Assembly (NCBI RefSeq): GCF_000724605.1
Contig: NZ_CP008802.1
Coordinates: forward strand, 124,001-188,000
Origin: Actinotignum schaalii
GTDB lineage: Bacteria; Actinomycetota; Actinomycetes; Actinomycetales; Actinomycetaceae
DNA length: 64,000 bases
Direction: 5' to 3'
In this document: in pieces, positions 44,578-53,344 of the stretch
Layout: each line of letters opens with the position of its first letter
How positions within the stretch are numbered: the stretch's first letter is position 1
Made by a program: the position numbers and the translations under genes
Notes under the pieces: model-generated
Told to the model about the DNA's origin: nothing
Databases searched by the model: none
The model's input: only the letters and a program-made list of their open reading frames with translations

Positions 44578-44620
44578 GCTGCGGCCCGCCGGCTCGCCAC
44601 TGGCGCTGGCGGGCCGCAGC
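44578..44620 (+). terminator. Hairpin between infB and rbfA
   Basis: Perfect 13-bp stem GCTGCGGCCCGCC (44578-44590) / GGCGGGCCGCAGC (44608-44620) with a 17-nt loop but little T after it. It may be an attenuator or processing signal within the operon. Confidence 0.7.
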
Positions 44621-44648
44621 ATATCCACCAGCAATAAAGGAGACGAAG

Positions 44649-45200
44649 ATGGCTAATCCCCGTGCGGAACGGGTGGCGAAACGTATCCAGCAGATCGTGG
44701 CGCAAACCATTAACACCCGTATGAAAGACCCGCGGCTGAATATGGTGACCATCACCGATACCCGCGTGACCGGCGACCTCCAGCACGCCACCGTATTCTT
44801 CACCGCCATCGGGCACGAACACCAGGTGAAGGATGCCGCCCGCGGACTGGAAGCAGCCAAGGGTGCGTTGCGCTCGGAGGTGGGGCGCCAGCTCGGGTTG
44901 CGGCTTACCCCGACCCTGGAATTCGTGGCGGACGAACTACCCGAAGGAGCCCGCACTTTTGAGGATGTGCTGGCCGCTGCCCTGCACCGTGACGCCGAAT
45001 TGGCGCGCAACGCGGAGGGGAAGGAATACGCGGGGGAGGCTGATCCCTACCGCAAGCCCCGTGAGGTAACGGAGGACGACGGCGCCGCCGCACCGTCAGG
45101 TACCGCCGCACCATCGGGCCCCGTCGCGCCGTCTGTTCCTGAAGCGCCGTTAGCCCCTGAGGCATCTCATGAAACCGATGCGCCAGAATCCCTGGCCTGA
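44649..45200 (+). CDS. rbfA: 30S ribosome-binding factor RbfA
   Basis: Late 30S assembly factor. The KH-like core (RAERVAKRIQQIVAQTIN to ADELPEGARTFEDVL) fills the first 115 residues. A tail of Pro/Ala/Ser repeats (AAAPSGTAAPSGPVAPSVPE) follows, encoded by GCACCGTC-type repeats. ATG 44649 follows AAAGGAG. Its last 32 bp overlap truB. Confidence 0.95.
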   Translation: MANPRAERVAKRIQQIVAQTINTRMKDPRLNMVTITDTRVTGDLQHATVFFTAIGHEHQVKDAARGLEAAKGALRSEVGRQLGLRLTPTLEFVADELPEGARTFEDVLAAALHRDAELARNAEGKEYAGEADPYRKPREVTEDDGAAAPSGTAAPSGPVAPSVPEAPLAPEASHETDAPESLA

Positions 45201-46362
45201 TCTGCCCCGCGCGCAGCATCCAGCGCCGAGCGGCGTCCTGGTTATTGATAAACCTGCCGGGGTGACCTCGCACGACGTCGTTGCCGCGCTGCGCCGTCTA
45301 TGTGGCACTCGCAAAGTGGGGCACGCCGGCACTCTCGACCCGATGGCCACCGGGGTGCTCGTGGTGGGTATCGGCGCCGGTACTCGGCTCCTCACCTACC
45401 TGAGCGGGTCCGATAAAGATTACCGGGCCACGTTCACGCTCGGCATCGGCTCCGATACGGAGGATTGCACCGGTACCGTCACGTCCGCCCCAGGTTTTTC
45501 CGGTACGACGGCGCAGCTCGACGCTGCCCTCTCATCCCTCCAAGGTGATATCTCGCAGGTGCCCTCGGCGTATTCGGCCAAGAAAATCGCCGGGCAGCGT
45601 GCCTACGACCTGGTCCGGGCCGGGCAGCAGGTGGTGCTCGAAGCGGTGCCAATCCATATTGCCCGCCTGGAACGGAGTGGGGAACTCCGCTGGCGCCAGG
45701 TGCCGGTCGGCGGCGTGGCGCTGGGTGGCTCAGCTTTGACGGATGGCACGGCGGCGCTGGGTGGCTCGGCTCTAGCGGATGGCGCGGCGCAATTCGATGG
45801 GGCGGAGCCGGTAGAGGCTCAAGAAGCGGCTGTGCCGGTTGCGGATGTTGATGTGGGGGTGAGCTGCTCCTCGGGTACCTACGTGCGTGCCATTGCCCGT
45901 GATACCGGGATAGCGTTGGGAAGCGCAGCCCTCATGAGCGCGCTGCGGCGTACCCGCGTGGGTGGCTTCCGGCAAGAAGAAGCGGTGAGCATAGCGGAAC
46001 TGGCGCAACTGGTGCGGGGTGGGGCACAGCCCCCCGTTATCCCACTGGCGCAGGTGGCGGCCCGTGCACTCCCGACGGTGCAGATTGCGGCAGCTGAAGC
46101 CGAATCCGCGCGCCACGGCCAGTTTCTTGAGGCACGGGGGAAAACAGTGGCCCCCGCTGCAGGAACGGTCTCGGGAGATGCACACGTCGCCGGAACGGCG
46201 CAGACAGATTCACGTGCTACGGGAACGGTACCGGGACAAGCACCAGCCGCGGGAAACGAAGCTGGCACCGTCGCCCTGCTGCACGGCGATGAGCTTGTTG
46301 CGGTGGCACGCCGGCACGGGGATTCGTTCCGGCCCGCTACCGTATTCCCGCCCGGCGCATAA
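45169..46362 (+). CDS. truB: tRNA pseudouridine(55) synthase TruB
   Basis: Converts U55 to pseudouridine in tRNA. Catalytic Asp is in GHAGTLDPMATGVLVV near residue 45; DKDYRATFTLG and CSSGTYVRAIARDTG are present. Two low-complexity insertions interrupt the fold, one at about residues 183-215 (GGSALTDGTAALGGSALADG) and one at about 325-365 in the C-terminal part, both rich in Gly/Ala/Thr and in ACGGNGC-type DNA. 397 residues against about 300 usually. ATG 45169 overlaps rbfA; ATG 45178 is the alternative. Confidence 0.95.
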   Translation: MKPMRQNPWPDLPRAQHPAPSGVLVIDKPAGVTSHDVVAALRRLCGTRKVGHAGTLDPMATGVLVVGIGAGTRLLTYLSGSDKDYRATFTLGIGSDTEDCTGTVTSAPGFSGTTAQLDAALSSLQGDISQVPSAYSAKKIAGQRAYDLVRAGQQVVLEAVPIHIARLERSGELRWRQVPVGGVALGGSALTDGTAALGGSALADGAAQFDGAEPVEAQEAAVPVADVDVGVSCSSGTYVRAIARDTGIALGSAALMSALRRTRVGGFRQEEAVSIAELAQLVRGGAQPPVIPLAQVAARALPTVQIAAAEAESARHGQFLEARGKTVAPAAGTVSGDAHVAGTAQTDSRATGTVPGQAPAAGNEAGTVALLHGDELVAVARRHGDSFRPATVFPPGA

Positions 46363-46398
46363 ATACATAGATACGTAGGCGCACAGCTGCATAAAAAT

Positions 46399-46433
46399 CC
46401 CCGCGCCGTCACCTCTCGGGTGACGGCGCGGGG
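46399..46433. terminator. Bidirectional terminator between truB and the DUF4862 gene
   Basis: Perfect 15-bp stem CCCCGCGCCGTCACC / GGTGACGGCGCGGGG with a 5-nt loop. On the reverse strand it is followed by GGATTTTTATG, so it best fits the reverse-strand cassette. Confidence 0.9.
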
Positions 46434-46461
46434 TGATGCACGCGCTAGCGATAATGTGCGG

Positions 46462-47361
46462 TTAGTTCGCTACCGCGGCACGGTGGATATGCTCGAGCAT
46501 GGCCACGCGCTCGGGCAAGGAAGCATTGGCCGGCACGCAGATCTTGGCGCCCAGATATTGCGCCCCGCCCTCGCGAGCGGCCGTGGCACAGCGGGTGATT
46601 TCTTCCGCCGTCATAATCGACGTCGGTTCATCGGCCCGCGAGGGGAGATGCCCATCAATCCAGGAGTAGCCGTACTGGGTTTCTGCCGGGCCCGCCCCGG
46701 AGAACATGAGACCGGCGAGCACACCCGCCTGCGCGCATGCCTCGATATGCGCGAAAGCAGTATCAGCGCTGCGCTCCTCAAGTGCGGAGCGGCCCCAGTT
46801 AATATGAATACCAAGACCCAGCTCCTGGCAGAGGGCGATTTCTTCCTCGAGAGGAAGGAAGCCCTTTTCCGGAGCCTGACCTTCGATATAGCGGTCACAA
46901 TGCTCAATCACGGGAACTGCCCCGGACCAATCCCACTCCGATAGCTCGGCGAGGGAGGCGCGGAAAGCTGCGCCGTCGGCCTGCTTGGTGGGGGCCGAAT
47001 GGAGCTGCACCTTCGTGGTGACGGGGCGGCCGCTGAGCTGAGCGAGGGAGGCAATGGCGTCGCGAATCTCGCGTGTGAAAGCGAGAGCGGCCGCGCGGCC
47101 CTCCTCATCGGGGGAAGCCAGTCCGAAAGCCGGGTTCTTGCCGACATTCTGCATGGTGCCAGGAATCGCGGTAATTGTGTTAAGCGTCCAATGCGGGGCG
47201 ATGACGTCCGCGATGGCCTTGGGCTCGCCGGCGAGGACTCCGGGGAAAGGAATCTCGATTCCGGAGACCCATTCCTGCTCCGCCAGCAGGCGATAGTAGT
47301 CAGGTTGCAACGCGGGTTCGGGGAGCGATGCATAAGCCCCAACAACGAAGGGGAGTGTCAT
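46462..47361 (-). CDS. DUF4862 family protein (TIM-barrel-like)
   Basis: 299-residue soluble protein of a family of unknown function with a sugar-isomerase-like TIM-barrel look. Features include IEIPFPGVL early, HCDRYIEGQAPEKGFLPLEE in the middle and LGIHINWGRSALEER later, with a His/Asp/Glu pattern suited to metal or sugar binding. It lies 23 bp downstream of a PfkB sugar kinase on the same strand, so the pair likely forms a small carbohydrate-use operon. A terminator follows. The DUF4862 call rests on recognition of its start (PFVVGAYASLP) and overall layout. Confidence 0.75.
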   Translation of the reverse strand: MTLPFVVGAYASLPEPALQPDYYRLLAEQEWVSGIEIPFPGVLAGEPKAIADVIAPHWTLNTITAIPGTMQNVGKNPAFGLASPDEEGRAAALAFTREIRDAIASLAQLSGRPVTTKVQLHSAPTKQADGAAFRASLAELSEWDWSGAVPVIEHCDRYIEGQAPEKGFLPLEEEIALCQELGLGIHINWGRSALEERSADTAFAHIEACAQAGVLAGLMFSGAGPAETQYGYSWIDGHLPSRADEPTSIMTAEEITRCATAAREGGAQYLGAKICVPANASLPERVAMLEHIHRAAVAN

Positions 47362-47384
47362 TTATTTTCCTTCCAAAATAATAT

Positions 47385-48338
47385 TTAGCGCAGCGCCGGA
47401 TCGCCGGTGCGGACGGTGTCTACCTCCGCGGGAGTGGGGGAGTAGGCACCGTCGTGGCTGACGGTCAGCCCCGCCGTAATAACCGCCTGGTGCAGGGCGG
47501 GGCGCACGTCGGAGAAGTGGGCGGCGCGCAGGCGCTGCTTGGCTTCCACCGATCCGAGGAGCCCGGCCTCCAGGAGCCCGGCCAGCATTCCGGCCATGAA
47601 GGAATCACCGGCGCCCACGGTGTCGCCCAGCTCCACATTGAGCGGATCGACGACGAGCATATCGCGCTCCCCGGCCAGCTTGACATAAGCACCCCACGGC
47701 CCGCGGGTGACCACCACCATGCCCGGCCCGGAGGTAACCCACCGGCGCATAATCCGCTCCACCGGCTCACCCGGGTAGAGCCACTCAAGGTCCTCATCGG
47801 AGGCCTTGACCACATCGCACAGCGCCACCAGCTCCTCAATGCTCTCCCGCACCTTTTCCGGAGAACCCATCAGATCCGGGCGGGCATTGGGATCGTAAGA
47901 TACCGTGCCGGTCAGTGCCTGGCGCTTGACGGCGCGTAAAATCTTCTTGCTCGAGGCACCCACCACCGCAGAGTACGAGCCGCAGTGCAGGTGGCCCACC
48001 GTATCCGGGTCCGGGATCTCGGGGAAGTCCGATTCGACGTCGAACTCATAACGCGCCCGGCCCTCCGCGTCGAGGAAGGCGCTCGCGGTGGTGGTGCGGC
48101 TGGCGCCGTCGGATCCTGGGACGATCTCCACACCCATGGCGGCGGCCTGCGCGGCGATCCGTTCCCCGCGCTCGTCACGCCCGAACCAGGTGGCGAGTTC
48201 CACGTGCTGGCCGAGCCGGGCGACGCCGGATGCCACATTGAGAAGTGAGCCGCCCACGACCTCGGTGCCGGGTCCGCTTTCTCCCTCACGGATAATAATG
48301 TCCACAAGCGCTTCACCGGCGCTCACAAATCGTGCCAT
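47385..48338 (-). CDS. PfkB family carbohydrate kinase (fructokinase-like)
   Basis: Ribokinase-fold sugar kinase of 317 residues. N-terminal glycines and substrate site: AGEALVDIIIREGE and GGSLLNVASGVARLG. The C-terminal signature with catalytic Asp is LGDTVGAGDSFMAGML near residue 255. ATG 48338 follows GGGAGG and gives the family start; the frame continues upstream to 48506 but that is not used. It probably phosphorylates a ketose; the exact sugar is unknown. First gene of the reverse-strand cassette inserted between truB and ribF. Confidence 0.92.
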   Translation of the reverse strand: MARFVSAGEALVDIIIREGESGPGTEVVGGSLLNVASGVARLGQHVELATWFGRDERGERIAAQAAAMGVEIVPGSDGASRTTTASAFLDAEGRARYEFDVESDFPEIPDPDTVGHLHCGSYSAVVGASSKKILRAVKRQALTGTVSYDPNARPDLMGSPEKVRESIEELVALCDVVKASDEDLEWLYPGEPVERIMRRWVTSGPGMVVVTRGPWGAYVKLAGERDMLVVDPLNVELGDTVGAGDSFMAGMLAGLLEAGLLGSVEAKQRLRAAHFSDVRPALHQAVITAGLTVSHDGAYSPTPAEVDTVRTGDPALR

Positions 48339-48429
48339 TGGTGCCTCCCATCGCCACAGCTGTTCTGCGCGCAGGCCCGGGGCACCGTAACCTGGCTGCC
48401 CGACGCTGCGCACGCTTTCTTCGCACACC

Positions 48430-48457
48430 AGTTTATCTGGAAAATCACCGTGATTTT
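48430..48457 (-). promoter_or_regulatory. Promoter and perfect palindrome of the pfkB-DUF4862 operon
   Basis: Reverse-strand -10-like TAAACT (48430-48435) is preceded by the 17-bp palindrome AAAATCAC-C-GTGATTTT (48441-48457), which covers the spacer and -35. This is the position of a repressor operator. Confidence 0.6.
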
Positions 48458-48514
48458 GGGGCATACGGGGCGCGCAAGGCCCCGCGCCGTGGCATAAAAA
48501 TGTCAAGTCCGGGT

Positions 48515-48539
48515 GCGCAAAAAATTCTGGTTTTTGCGC
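48515..48539. promoter_or_regulatory. Inverted repeat upstream of ribF
   Basis: Perfect 9-bp arms GCGCAAAAA / TTTTTGCGC with a 7-nt centre, 26 bp before the ribF -10 box. It could be an operator for either divergent unit. Confidence 0.5.
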
Positions 48540-48564
48540 GGGTGGGATAACGGGGCGAATAAGC

Positions 48565-48570
48565 TACCCT
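48565..48570 (+). promoter_or_regulatory. -10 box of ribF (leaderless)
   Basis: TACCCT, 7 nt before the GTG at 48578. Confidence 0.55.
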
Positions 48571-48577
48571 GGAGAAC

Positions 48578-49567
48578 GTGCAGATTTGGACATCTCCTTC
48601 AGATATTTCGCCGGATTTTGACCGGAGCGTCGTGACCTTCGGGGTGTACGACGGCGTCCACCGTGGGCACCGTGCCGTGCTCGCCCGCGCCGTTGATATT
48701 GGCCGGGAGCTCGGCTGGCCCGTTATTGTTCTCACGTTTGATCCCCATCCGGCCACCGTCCACCGCCCCGAGGCACATATCCGCCTCGTTATGAGCCTGC
48801 AAGATCGCATTAACCGCATTGAAACGCTGGGTGTGGATGCGCTCTATCTTCAGCATTACGACGCCGCCTACGCCCGCGCCACCGCCGCAGAATTTGTACG
48901 GGACCAGCTGGTGGGCCAACTCCGGGCCGGCTTCGTGGTGGTCGGGCATGATGCCCGCTTCGGGGCAGGGAACACCGGGGACGAGGCAGTGCTACGCTCG
49001 CTCAGCACGGAGCTGGGCTTCGGCGTGGAAATCGTAGGTGAGCGATGCGATGCGGCGGGGAAACGGTGGTCCTCCACCCGGGTGCGTGCCGCGCTCGCCA
49101 CCGGCAACGTTGATCACGCCGCGCAGATCCTGGGGCGCCCGCACCGTATCCACGGCACCGTGGTACACGGGGCGCGCCGCGGGCGCGAATTGGGATTCCC
49201 CACCGCCAACCTCAGCGGGGATGACCTGGGTGAAGTTCCGGCTGACGGCGTCTACGCCGGGTGGCTCGTGCGCCGCGTGCCGGGCGGCAGCGCTGAAGAA
49301 TACCTCCCGGCTGCCATTTCCGTGGGCACCAACCCCCAATTCGATGGCCAAGAACGCACCGTGGAAGCCCACGTGCTCGGGCGTAGCGACCTCAACCTCT
49401 ACGGGGAGCCCATCAGTATTGATTTCGTCTCCCGCATCCGCCCTATGCTCACATTTGGTTCGGTTGATGAATTGCTGGCCCGCATCGACCTTGACGTTTT
49501 AGAAACGGCGGATCGCCTGGGTGTTCCGCCCGCCGGCCGCGTCTCACCCGGCGCCGTGCAAGCCTAG
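48578..49567 (+). CDS. ribF: Bifunctional riboflavin kinase/FAD synthetase
   Basis: Converts riboflavin to FMN and FMN to FAD. The N-terminal FAD-synthetase domain has FGVYDGVHRGH near residue 21 and VVVGHDARFGAGNTGD near 118. The C-terminal kinase domain has GRELGFPTANLSGDD near 205 and AISVGTNPQFDG. 329 residues. In many actinobacteria it follows truB directly; here the reverse-strand sugar cassette separates them. Confidence 0.97.
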   Translation: MQIWTSPSDISPDFDRSVVTFGVYDGVHRGHRAVLARAVDIGRELGWPVIVLTFDPHPATVHRPEAHIRLVMSLQDRINRIETLGVDALYLQHYDAAYARATAAEFVRDQLVGQLRAGFVVVGHDARFGAGNTGDEAVLRSLSTELGFGVEIVGERCDAAGKRWSSTRVRAALATGNVDHAAQILGRPHRIHGTVVHGARRGRELGFPTANLSGDDLGEVPADGVYAGWLVRRVPGGSAEEYLPAAISVGTNPQFDGQERTVEAHVLGRSDLNLYGEPISIDFVSRIRPMLTFGSVDELLARIDLDVLETADRLGVPPAGRVSPGAVQA

Positions 49568-49606
49568 CGCCGCCTGCACCGTCAGGAAACAGCGGGCCGT
49601 ATTCGC

Positions 49607-49612
49607 TAGGGT
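49607..49612 (+). promoter_or_regulatory. -10 box of the holin-like gene (leaderless)
   Basis: TAGGGT, 6 nt before the ATG at 49619. Confidence 0.6.
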
Positions 49613-49618
49613 AGGTGC

Positions 49619-49999
49619 ATGAGTACATTCGCTCTTCGCGTCGCCATCAATGCTGTTGCGCTGTGGGTGGCCACGCTCCTGATTCCCGGTCTGGCAATGG
49701 TGGGGGAGGCCCCCGATACGCTCCGTCTCATCGGATGGTTCGTGGTGGCCGGCCTCATTCTTGCCATTCTCAACGCTGTCATCCGGCCGATCTTGAAGTT
49801 CCTGTCCTTCCCGCTCTATATCCTCACCCTCGGGCTTTTCTCCCTGGTGATTAACGCGGCGATGATCTCGCTCACCGCCTGGGCCTCCCAGGGCTTGGCG
49901 GTGCACCTGGTGGTGGGTAGCTTCTGGGCGGCGCTCTTCGGCGGGATTGTTGTCTCCCTTGTCAATATGGTGCTCAGCGGCTTCGTAGACCGCTCGTAG
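49619..49999 (+). CDS. Phage-holin-family (PF04020-type) membrane protein
   Basis: 126-residue protein with four membrane helices and the family motif VIRPILKFLSFPLYILTLGL at about residues 54-73. Widespread chromosomal proteins of this type (E. coli YvlD-like relatives) are not phage genes despite the name; function is unknown, with links to envelope stress in some species. It stands alone between ribF and rpsO. Confidence 0.88.
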   Translation: MSTFALRVAINAVALWVATLLIPGLAMVGEAPDTLRLIGWFVVAGLILAILNAVIRPILKFLSFPLYILTLGLFSLVINAAMISLTAWASQGLAVHLVVGSFWAALFGGIVVSLVNMVLSGFVDRS

Positions 50000-50130
50000 C
50001 GCCCCGTCAGGACCCACCTCCGACCCGCCGTCAAACGCCCACCGCCCGACCCGCGCCGTCAGCTCCGTCAGTCCCACCGTCTACCCAGTCACCACCACCG
50101 ACCGGCAAACGGAAAGCGGGGAAGGCCACA

Positions 50131-50158
50131 CCCGCGCTGGCGGATACGCCAGTGCGGG
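50131..50158 (+). promoter_or_regulatory. Strong hairpin upstream of rpsO
   Basis: 12-bp stem CCCGCGCTGGCG / CGCCAGTGCGGG with one G-U pair and a GATA tetraloop. It ends about 16 bp before the rpsO -10 box (TAGAAT, about 50175-50180). It could be the terminator of the holin-like gene. Confidence 0.6.
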
Positions 50159-50269
50159 GCGTCGTCGCCGTGTGCTAGAATTTTCAGGCCGTTTACATCG
50201 GCCACGGTAGCGTCATGCCTGGGAGAACATGCCCCGGAGCTCCGTGCAACGGAAACTAAGGAGAATCGC

Positions 50270-50539
50270 ATGGCCCTCAAGCCTGAAGAAAAGCAGAAGA
50301 TCATTGCCGAATACGCCACGCACGAGGGCGATACCGGTTCCCCCGAAGTGCAGGTGGCTTTGCTCTCGGCTCGTATTTCGCAGCTGACGGAGCACTTCCG
50401 CTCGCACATCCACGACCACCATTCGCGTCGTGGCCTCATGCTTCTTATCGGCCAGCGCCGCCGCCTTCTCAGCTACCTCGCTGAGGAAGATATCGAGCGG
50501 TACCGGTCGCTGATCGCACGCCTCGGCTTGCGTCGATAA
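50270..50539 (+). CDS. rpsO: 30S ribosomal protein S15
   Basis: Small-subunit protein S15, 89 residues, matching the family throughout: [40 protein letters not shown] and [15 protein letters not shown] 50270 follows TAAGGAGA. The promoter is probably the TAGAAT about 90 nt upstream. A terminator follows, then pnp, the usual rpsO-pnp order. Confidence 0.99.
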   Translation: MALKPEEKQKIIAEYATHEGDTGSPEVQVALLSARISQLTEHFRSHIHDHHSRRGLMLLIGQRRRLLSYLAEEDIERYRSLIARLGLRR

Positions 50540-50545
50540 GTACTT

Positions 50546-50577
50546 AAAGCGGCTCGGGTTTCATCCCGGGCCGCTTT
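50546..50577 (+). terminator. Terminator after rpsO
   Basis: Stem AAAGCGGC-T-CGGG / CCCG-G-GCCGCTTT with a TTTCAT loop. Confidence 0.85.
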
Positions 50578-50780
50578 CCGTATGCCCGCAGGCGTGAGAA
50601 GCGGCTCAGCATCGCCGCAAGTGAACTGCGCGCGGCGCTCAGCTGCTTGCTCGGGCATTACGATAGACAGGGTGCGGTGCGCCTGCGCACCCCAACATGT
50701 GGAGTACCGCGAACGTGGTCTTCGGTGATGGTTGACGAAGGCGGGAACGCTAGGGTCCGTTTTCGTGAATTACCACTGAT

Positions 50781-50810
50781 GGCCGCCTCGCGGCCGAAAT
50801 AAAAGGAGGT
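50781..50810 (+). promoter_or_regulatory. Small hairpin and strong ribosome binding site before pnp
   Basis: GGCCGC-CTC-GCGGCC (50781-50795) directly precedes AAAAGGAGGT (50801-50810). In E. coli pnp is autoregulated through a leader hairpin; the analogy is only positional. Confidence 0.45.
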
Positions 50811-50813
50811 CCC

Positions 50814-53252
50814 GTGGAGGGTCCCAATATTCATAGTGTGGAAGCCGTTGTTGATAACGGCTCCTTTGGAACACGTACTATCCGTTTCGAAACCGGGCTG
50901 CTGGCCCAGCAGGCCAACGGCGCCGCCCTGGCCTACCTGGACGGGGAAACCACCGTTTTCTCCGCCACCACCGCCTCGAAAAGCCCGAAGGAACACTTCG
51001 ATTTCTTCCCGCTGACGGTGGACGTGGAAGAACGTTCCTACGCGGCCGGTAAAATTCCCGGCTCCTTCTTCCGCCGCGAAGGCCGGCCCGGTACGGACGC
51101 CATTCTGGCCGCCCGCCTCATCGACCGCCCGCTGCGCCCGCTCTTCACCAAGGGCATGCGTAACGAAGTGCAGATCGTGGAAACCGTCCTCTCCATCCAC
51201 CCGGATGACGCCTACGACGTTCTCGCGATCAACGCCGCGTCCCTGTCCACCTCGCTGACGGATCTGCCCTTCGCCGGGCCGGTCGGCGGCACCCGCGTGT
51301 CCCTCGTGGACGGGCAGTGGATCGCCTTCCCGCGCTGGTCGGAAATGGCGCGCGCCACCTTCTCCATGGACATTGCCGGGCGCATTGTTGGGGACGACGT
51401 CGCTATCACCATGGTGGAGGCCCAAGCTCCCGAACAAACGGAATCGAACGTGGCCGCCGGTGGTATTGCCCCCACCGAAGAGGTTATTACCCAGGGCCTG
51501 GAAGCTGCCAAGGGCGTTATCCGCACCCTTTGCGAAGCGCAGCTCAGCCTCATCAACGAATGCGGGAAGCCCACCGCGGACTACCCCTTCTTCCCGAATT
51601 ACACCGATGCCCAGTTCGAGGCCGTCGGGAATGTTCTCGGTGATCGTTTCAACACCATCCTCGGGATTGTGGACAAGGTGGAGCGCGATACCGCACTCAA
51701 TGACCTCACCGATCAGATCGTTTCCGAGCTGACGGTGCCCGCCGATGCCCAGTTCAACCTGGAAGAAGACGGCCCCGGGCTCGCCGCGGCGGTCAATGAT
51801 CACTTCAAGGAAGTCATGCGCCGCCACGTCCTCACCGAAAACGTGCGTATGGACGGACGCCGCCCCACCGATATTCGTTCGATTTCCGCGCAGGCCGGCG
51901 TGTTGCCGCGCGTGCACGGCTCGGCGATCTTCCAGCGTGGCGAAACCCAGATCCTCGGGGTGACCACCCTCAATATGCTCAAGATGGAGCAGCCGCTGGA
52001 TAATCTTTCCCCGATTACCCACAAGCGCTACATCCACCACTACAACTTCCCGCCCTACTGCACCGGCGAAACCGGGCGCGTGGGCAGTCCCAAGCGCCGC
52101 GAAATCGGGCACGGGCACCTGGCTGAAATGGCGCTGGAATCCCAGCTGCCCAGCCGCGAGGAATTCCCCTACGCGATCCGCCAGGTCTCCGAGACGATGG
52201 GCTCGAATGGCTCCTCCTCCATGGGCTCGGTGTGCGCCTCCACGATGTCTCTGCTCAACGCGGGTGTGCCGCTCAAGGCCCCGGTTGCCGGTATCGCCAT
52301 GGGTCTCATCTCCGCCCAGATTGATGGGGAAACCAAGTACGTGACCCTCACCGATATTCTCGGTGCCGAAGATGCCCTGGGTGATATGGACTTCAAGGTG
52401 GCCGGTACCCGCGATTACGTGACCGCGCTGCAGCTGGACACCAAGCTGGACGGCATCCCCGCGGAAGTCCTCTCCGCGGCGCTGTCCCAGGCCCGCGATG
52501 CCCGCCTGGCCATCCTCGATCTCATGAACCAGGCCATTGACGGCCCCGATGAGATGGCGCCCACCGCCCCCCGTATCCTCACCGTAAAGATCCCGGTGGA
52601 TAAGATCGGTGAAGTTATCGGCCCCAAGGGCAAGATGATCAACCAGATCCAGGAAGATACCGGCGCGGAAATCACCATCGAGGACGACGGCACCGTCTTC
52701 ATCGGTGCTGCCGACGGCGCCTCCGCGGAAGCCGCCCGCGACACCGTCAATTCCATCGCCAATCCGCAGCTCCCCGAAGTGGGCGAACGCTACGTGGGTA
52801 CCGTGGTCAAGACCACCACCTTCGGCGCGTTCATCTCCCTCACCCCGGGCCGCGACGGCCTCCTCCACATCTCCCAGATTCGCCGCCTCGTGGGTGGCAA
52901 GCGCGTGGAGAACGTGGAAGATGTCCTCAACGTGGGCGACAAGGTCGAGGTCGAAATCGGCGAAATCGATGATCGCGGCAAGATCTCCCTGGAAGCGGTT
53001 GTTCCGGAAGGCGAAGCGAACGCCGAAGCGGAAAGCTCCGATCAGGGCGATAACGGCGATCACGGCGAAGCGGAGGAGAGCGCCCCGCGGCAGGCCCGTG
53101 CGCGTTCCCGTTCGCGCCGGCGCAGCGAGTCCTCGGCGCCCAGCGCACCCTCGGCAGACGACTCCGATGCTGACTCCAGCTCGAGCCGCGGTTCGCGCGG
53201 AAGTCGCGGTTCGCGGCGGCGTCGTCGCACCGTCCACACGGACGAAGACTAA
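50814..53252 (+). CDS. pnp: Polyribonucleotide nucleotidyltransferase (PNPase)
   Basis: 3'-5' phosphorolytic exoribonuclease of RNA decay. Two RNase PH domains (the second with [18 protein letters not shown] near residue 345 and [11 protein letters not shown]), a KH domain ([17 protein letters not shown] near 600) and an S1 domain ([20 protein letters not shown] near 660). 812 residues; the last ~70 are Ser/Arg/Ala-rich and probably disordered. GTG 50814 has the strongest ribosome binding site in the window. Confidence 0.98.
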   Translation: MEGPNIHSVEAVVDNGSFGTRTIRFETGLLAQQANGAALAYLDGETTVFSATTASKSPKEHFDFFPLTVDVEERSYAAGKIPGSFFRREGRPGTDAILAARLIDRPLRPLFTKGMRNEVQIVETVLSIHPDDAYDVLAINAASLSTSLTDLPFAGPVGGTRVSLVDGQWIAFPRWSEMARATFSMDIAGRIVGDDVAITMVEAQAPEQTESNVAAGGIAPTEEVITQGLEAAKGVIRTLCEAQLSLINECGKPTADYPFFPNYTDAQFEAVGNVLGDRFNTILGIVDKVERDTALNDLTDQIVSELTVPADAQFNLEEDGPGLAAAVNDHFKEVMRRHVLTENVRMDGRRPTDIRSISAQAGVLPRVHGSAIFQRGETQILGVTTLNMLKMEQPLDNLSPITHKRYIHHYNFPPYCTGETGRVGSPKRREIGHGHLAEMALESQLPSREEFPYAIRQVSETMGSNGSSSMGSVCASTMSLLNAGVPLKAPVAGIAMGLISAQIDGETKYVTLTDILGAEDALGDMDFKVAGTRDYVTALQLDTKLDGIPAEVLSAALSQARDARLAILDLMNQAIDGPDEMAPTAPRILTVKIPVDKIGEVIGPKGKMINQIQEDTGAEITIEDDGTVFIGAADGASAEAARDTVNSIANPQLPEVGERYVGTVVKTTTFGAFISLTPGRDGLLHISQIRRLVGGKRVENVEDVLNVGDKVEVEIGEIDDRGKISLEAVVPEGEANAEAESSDQGDNGDHGEAEESAPRQARARSRSRRRSESSAPSAPSADDSDADSSSSRGSRGSRGSRRRRRTVHTDED

Positions 53253-53283
53253 AACCCGCGCCCACGGGCGCTCAGGCATAGTG

Positions 53284-53318
53284 AACTCCCCGAATGTTTC
53301 CGGACGTTCGGGGAGTTT
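53284..53318 (+). terminator. Terminator after pnp
   Basis: Perfect 11-bp stem AACTCCCCGAA (53284-53294) / TTCGGGGAGTT (53307-53317). Confidence 0.85.
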
Positions 53319-53344
53319 GCGTAACTATCCAGGAAAGTATTCCC

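Noticed and set aside
41347-44634. 1095-codon open frame on the reverse strand across infB
   Set aside because: It mirrors a high-G+C coding gene, has no recognisable domain and no start signals; infB on the forward strand is certain.
49619-49999. Prophage remnant because of the holin-like gene
   Set aside because: This holin superfamily is widespread on chromosomes; no other phage gene or attachment site is near.
50658-53279. 873-codon open frame on the reverse strand across pnp
   Set aside because: Antisense shadow caused by G+C-rich codon bias; sequence is His/Gly/Arg-rich without any family pattern.
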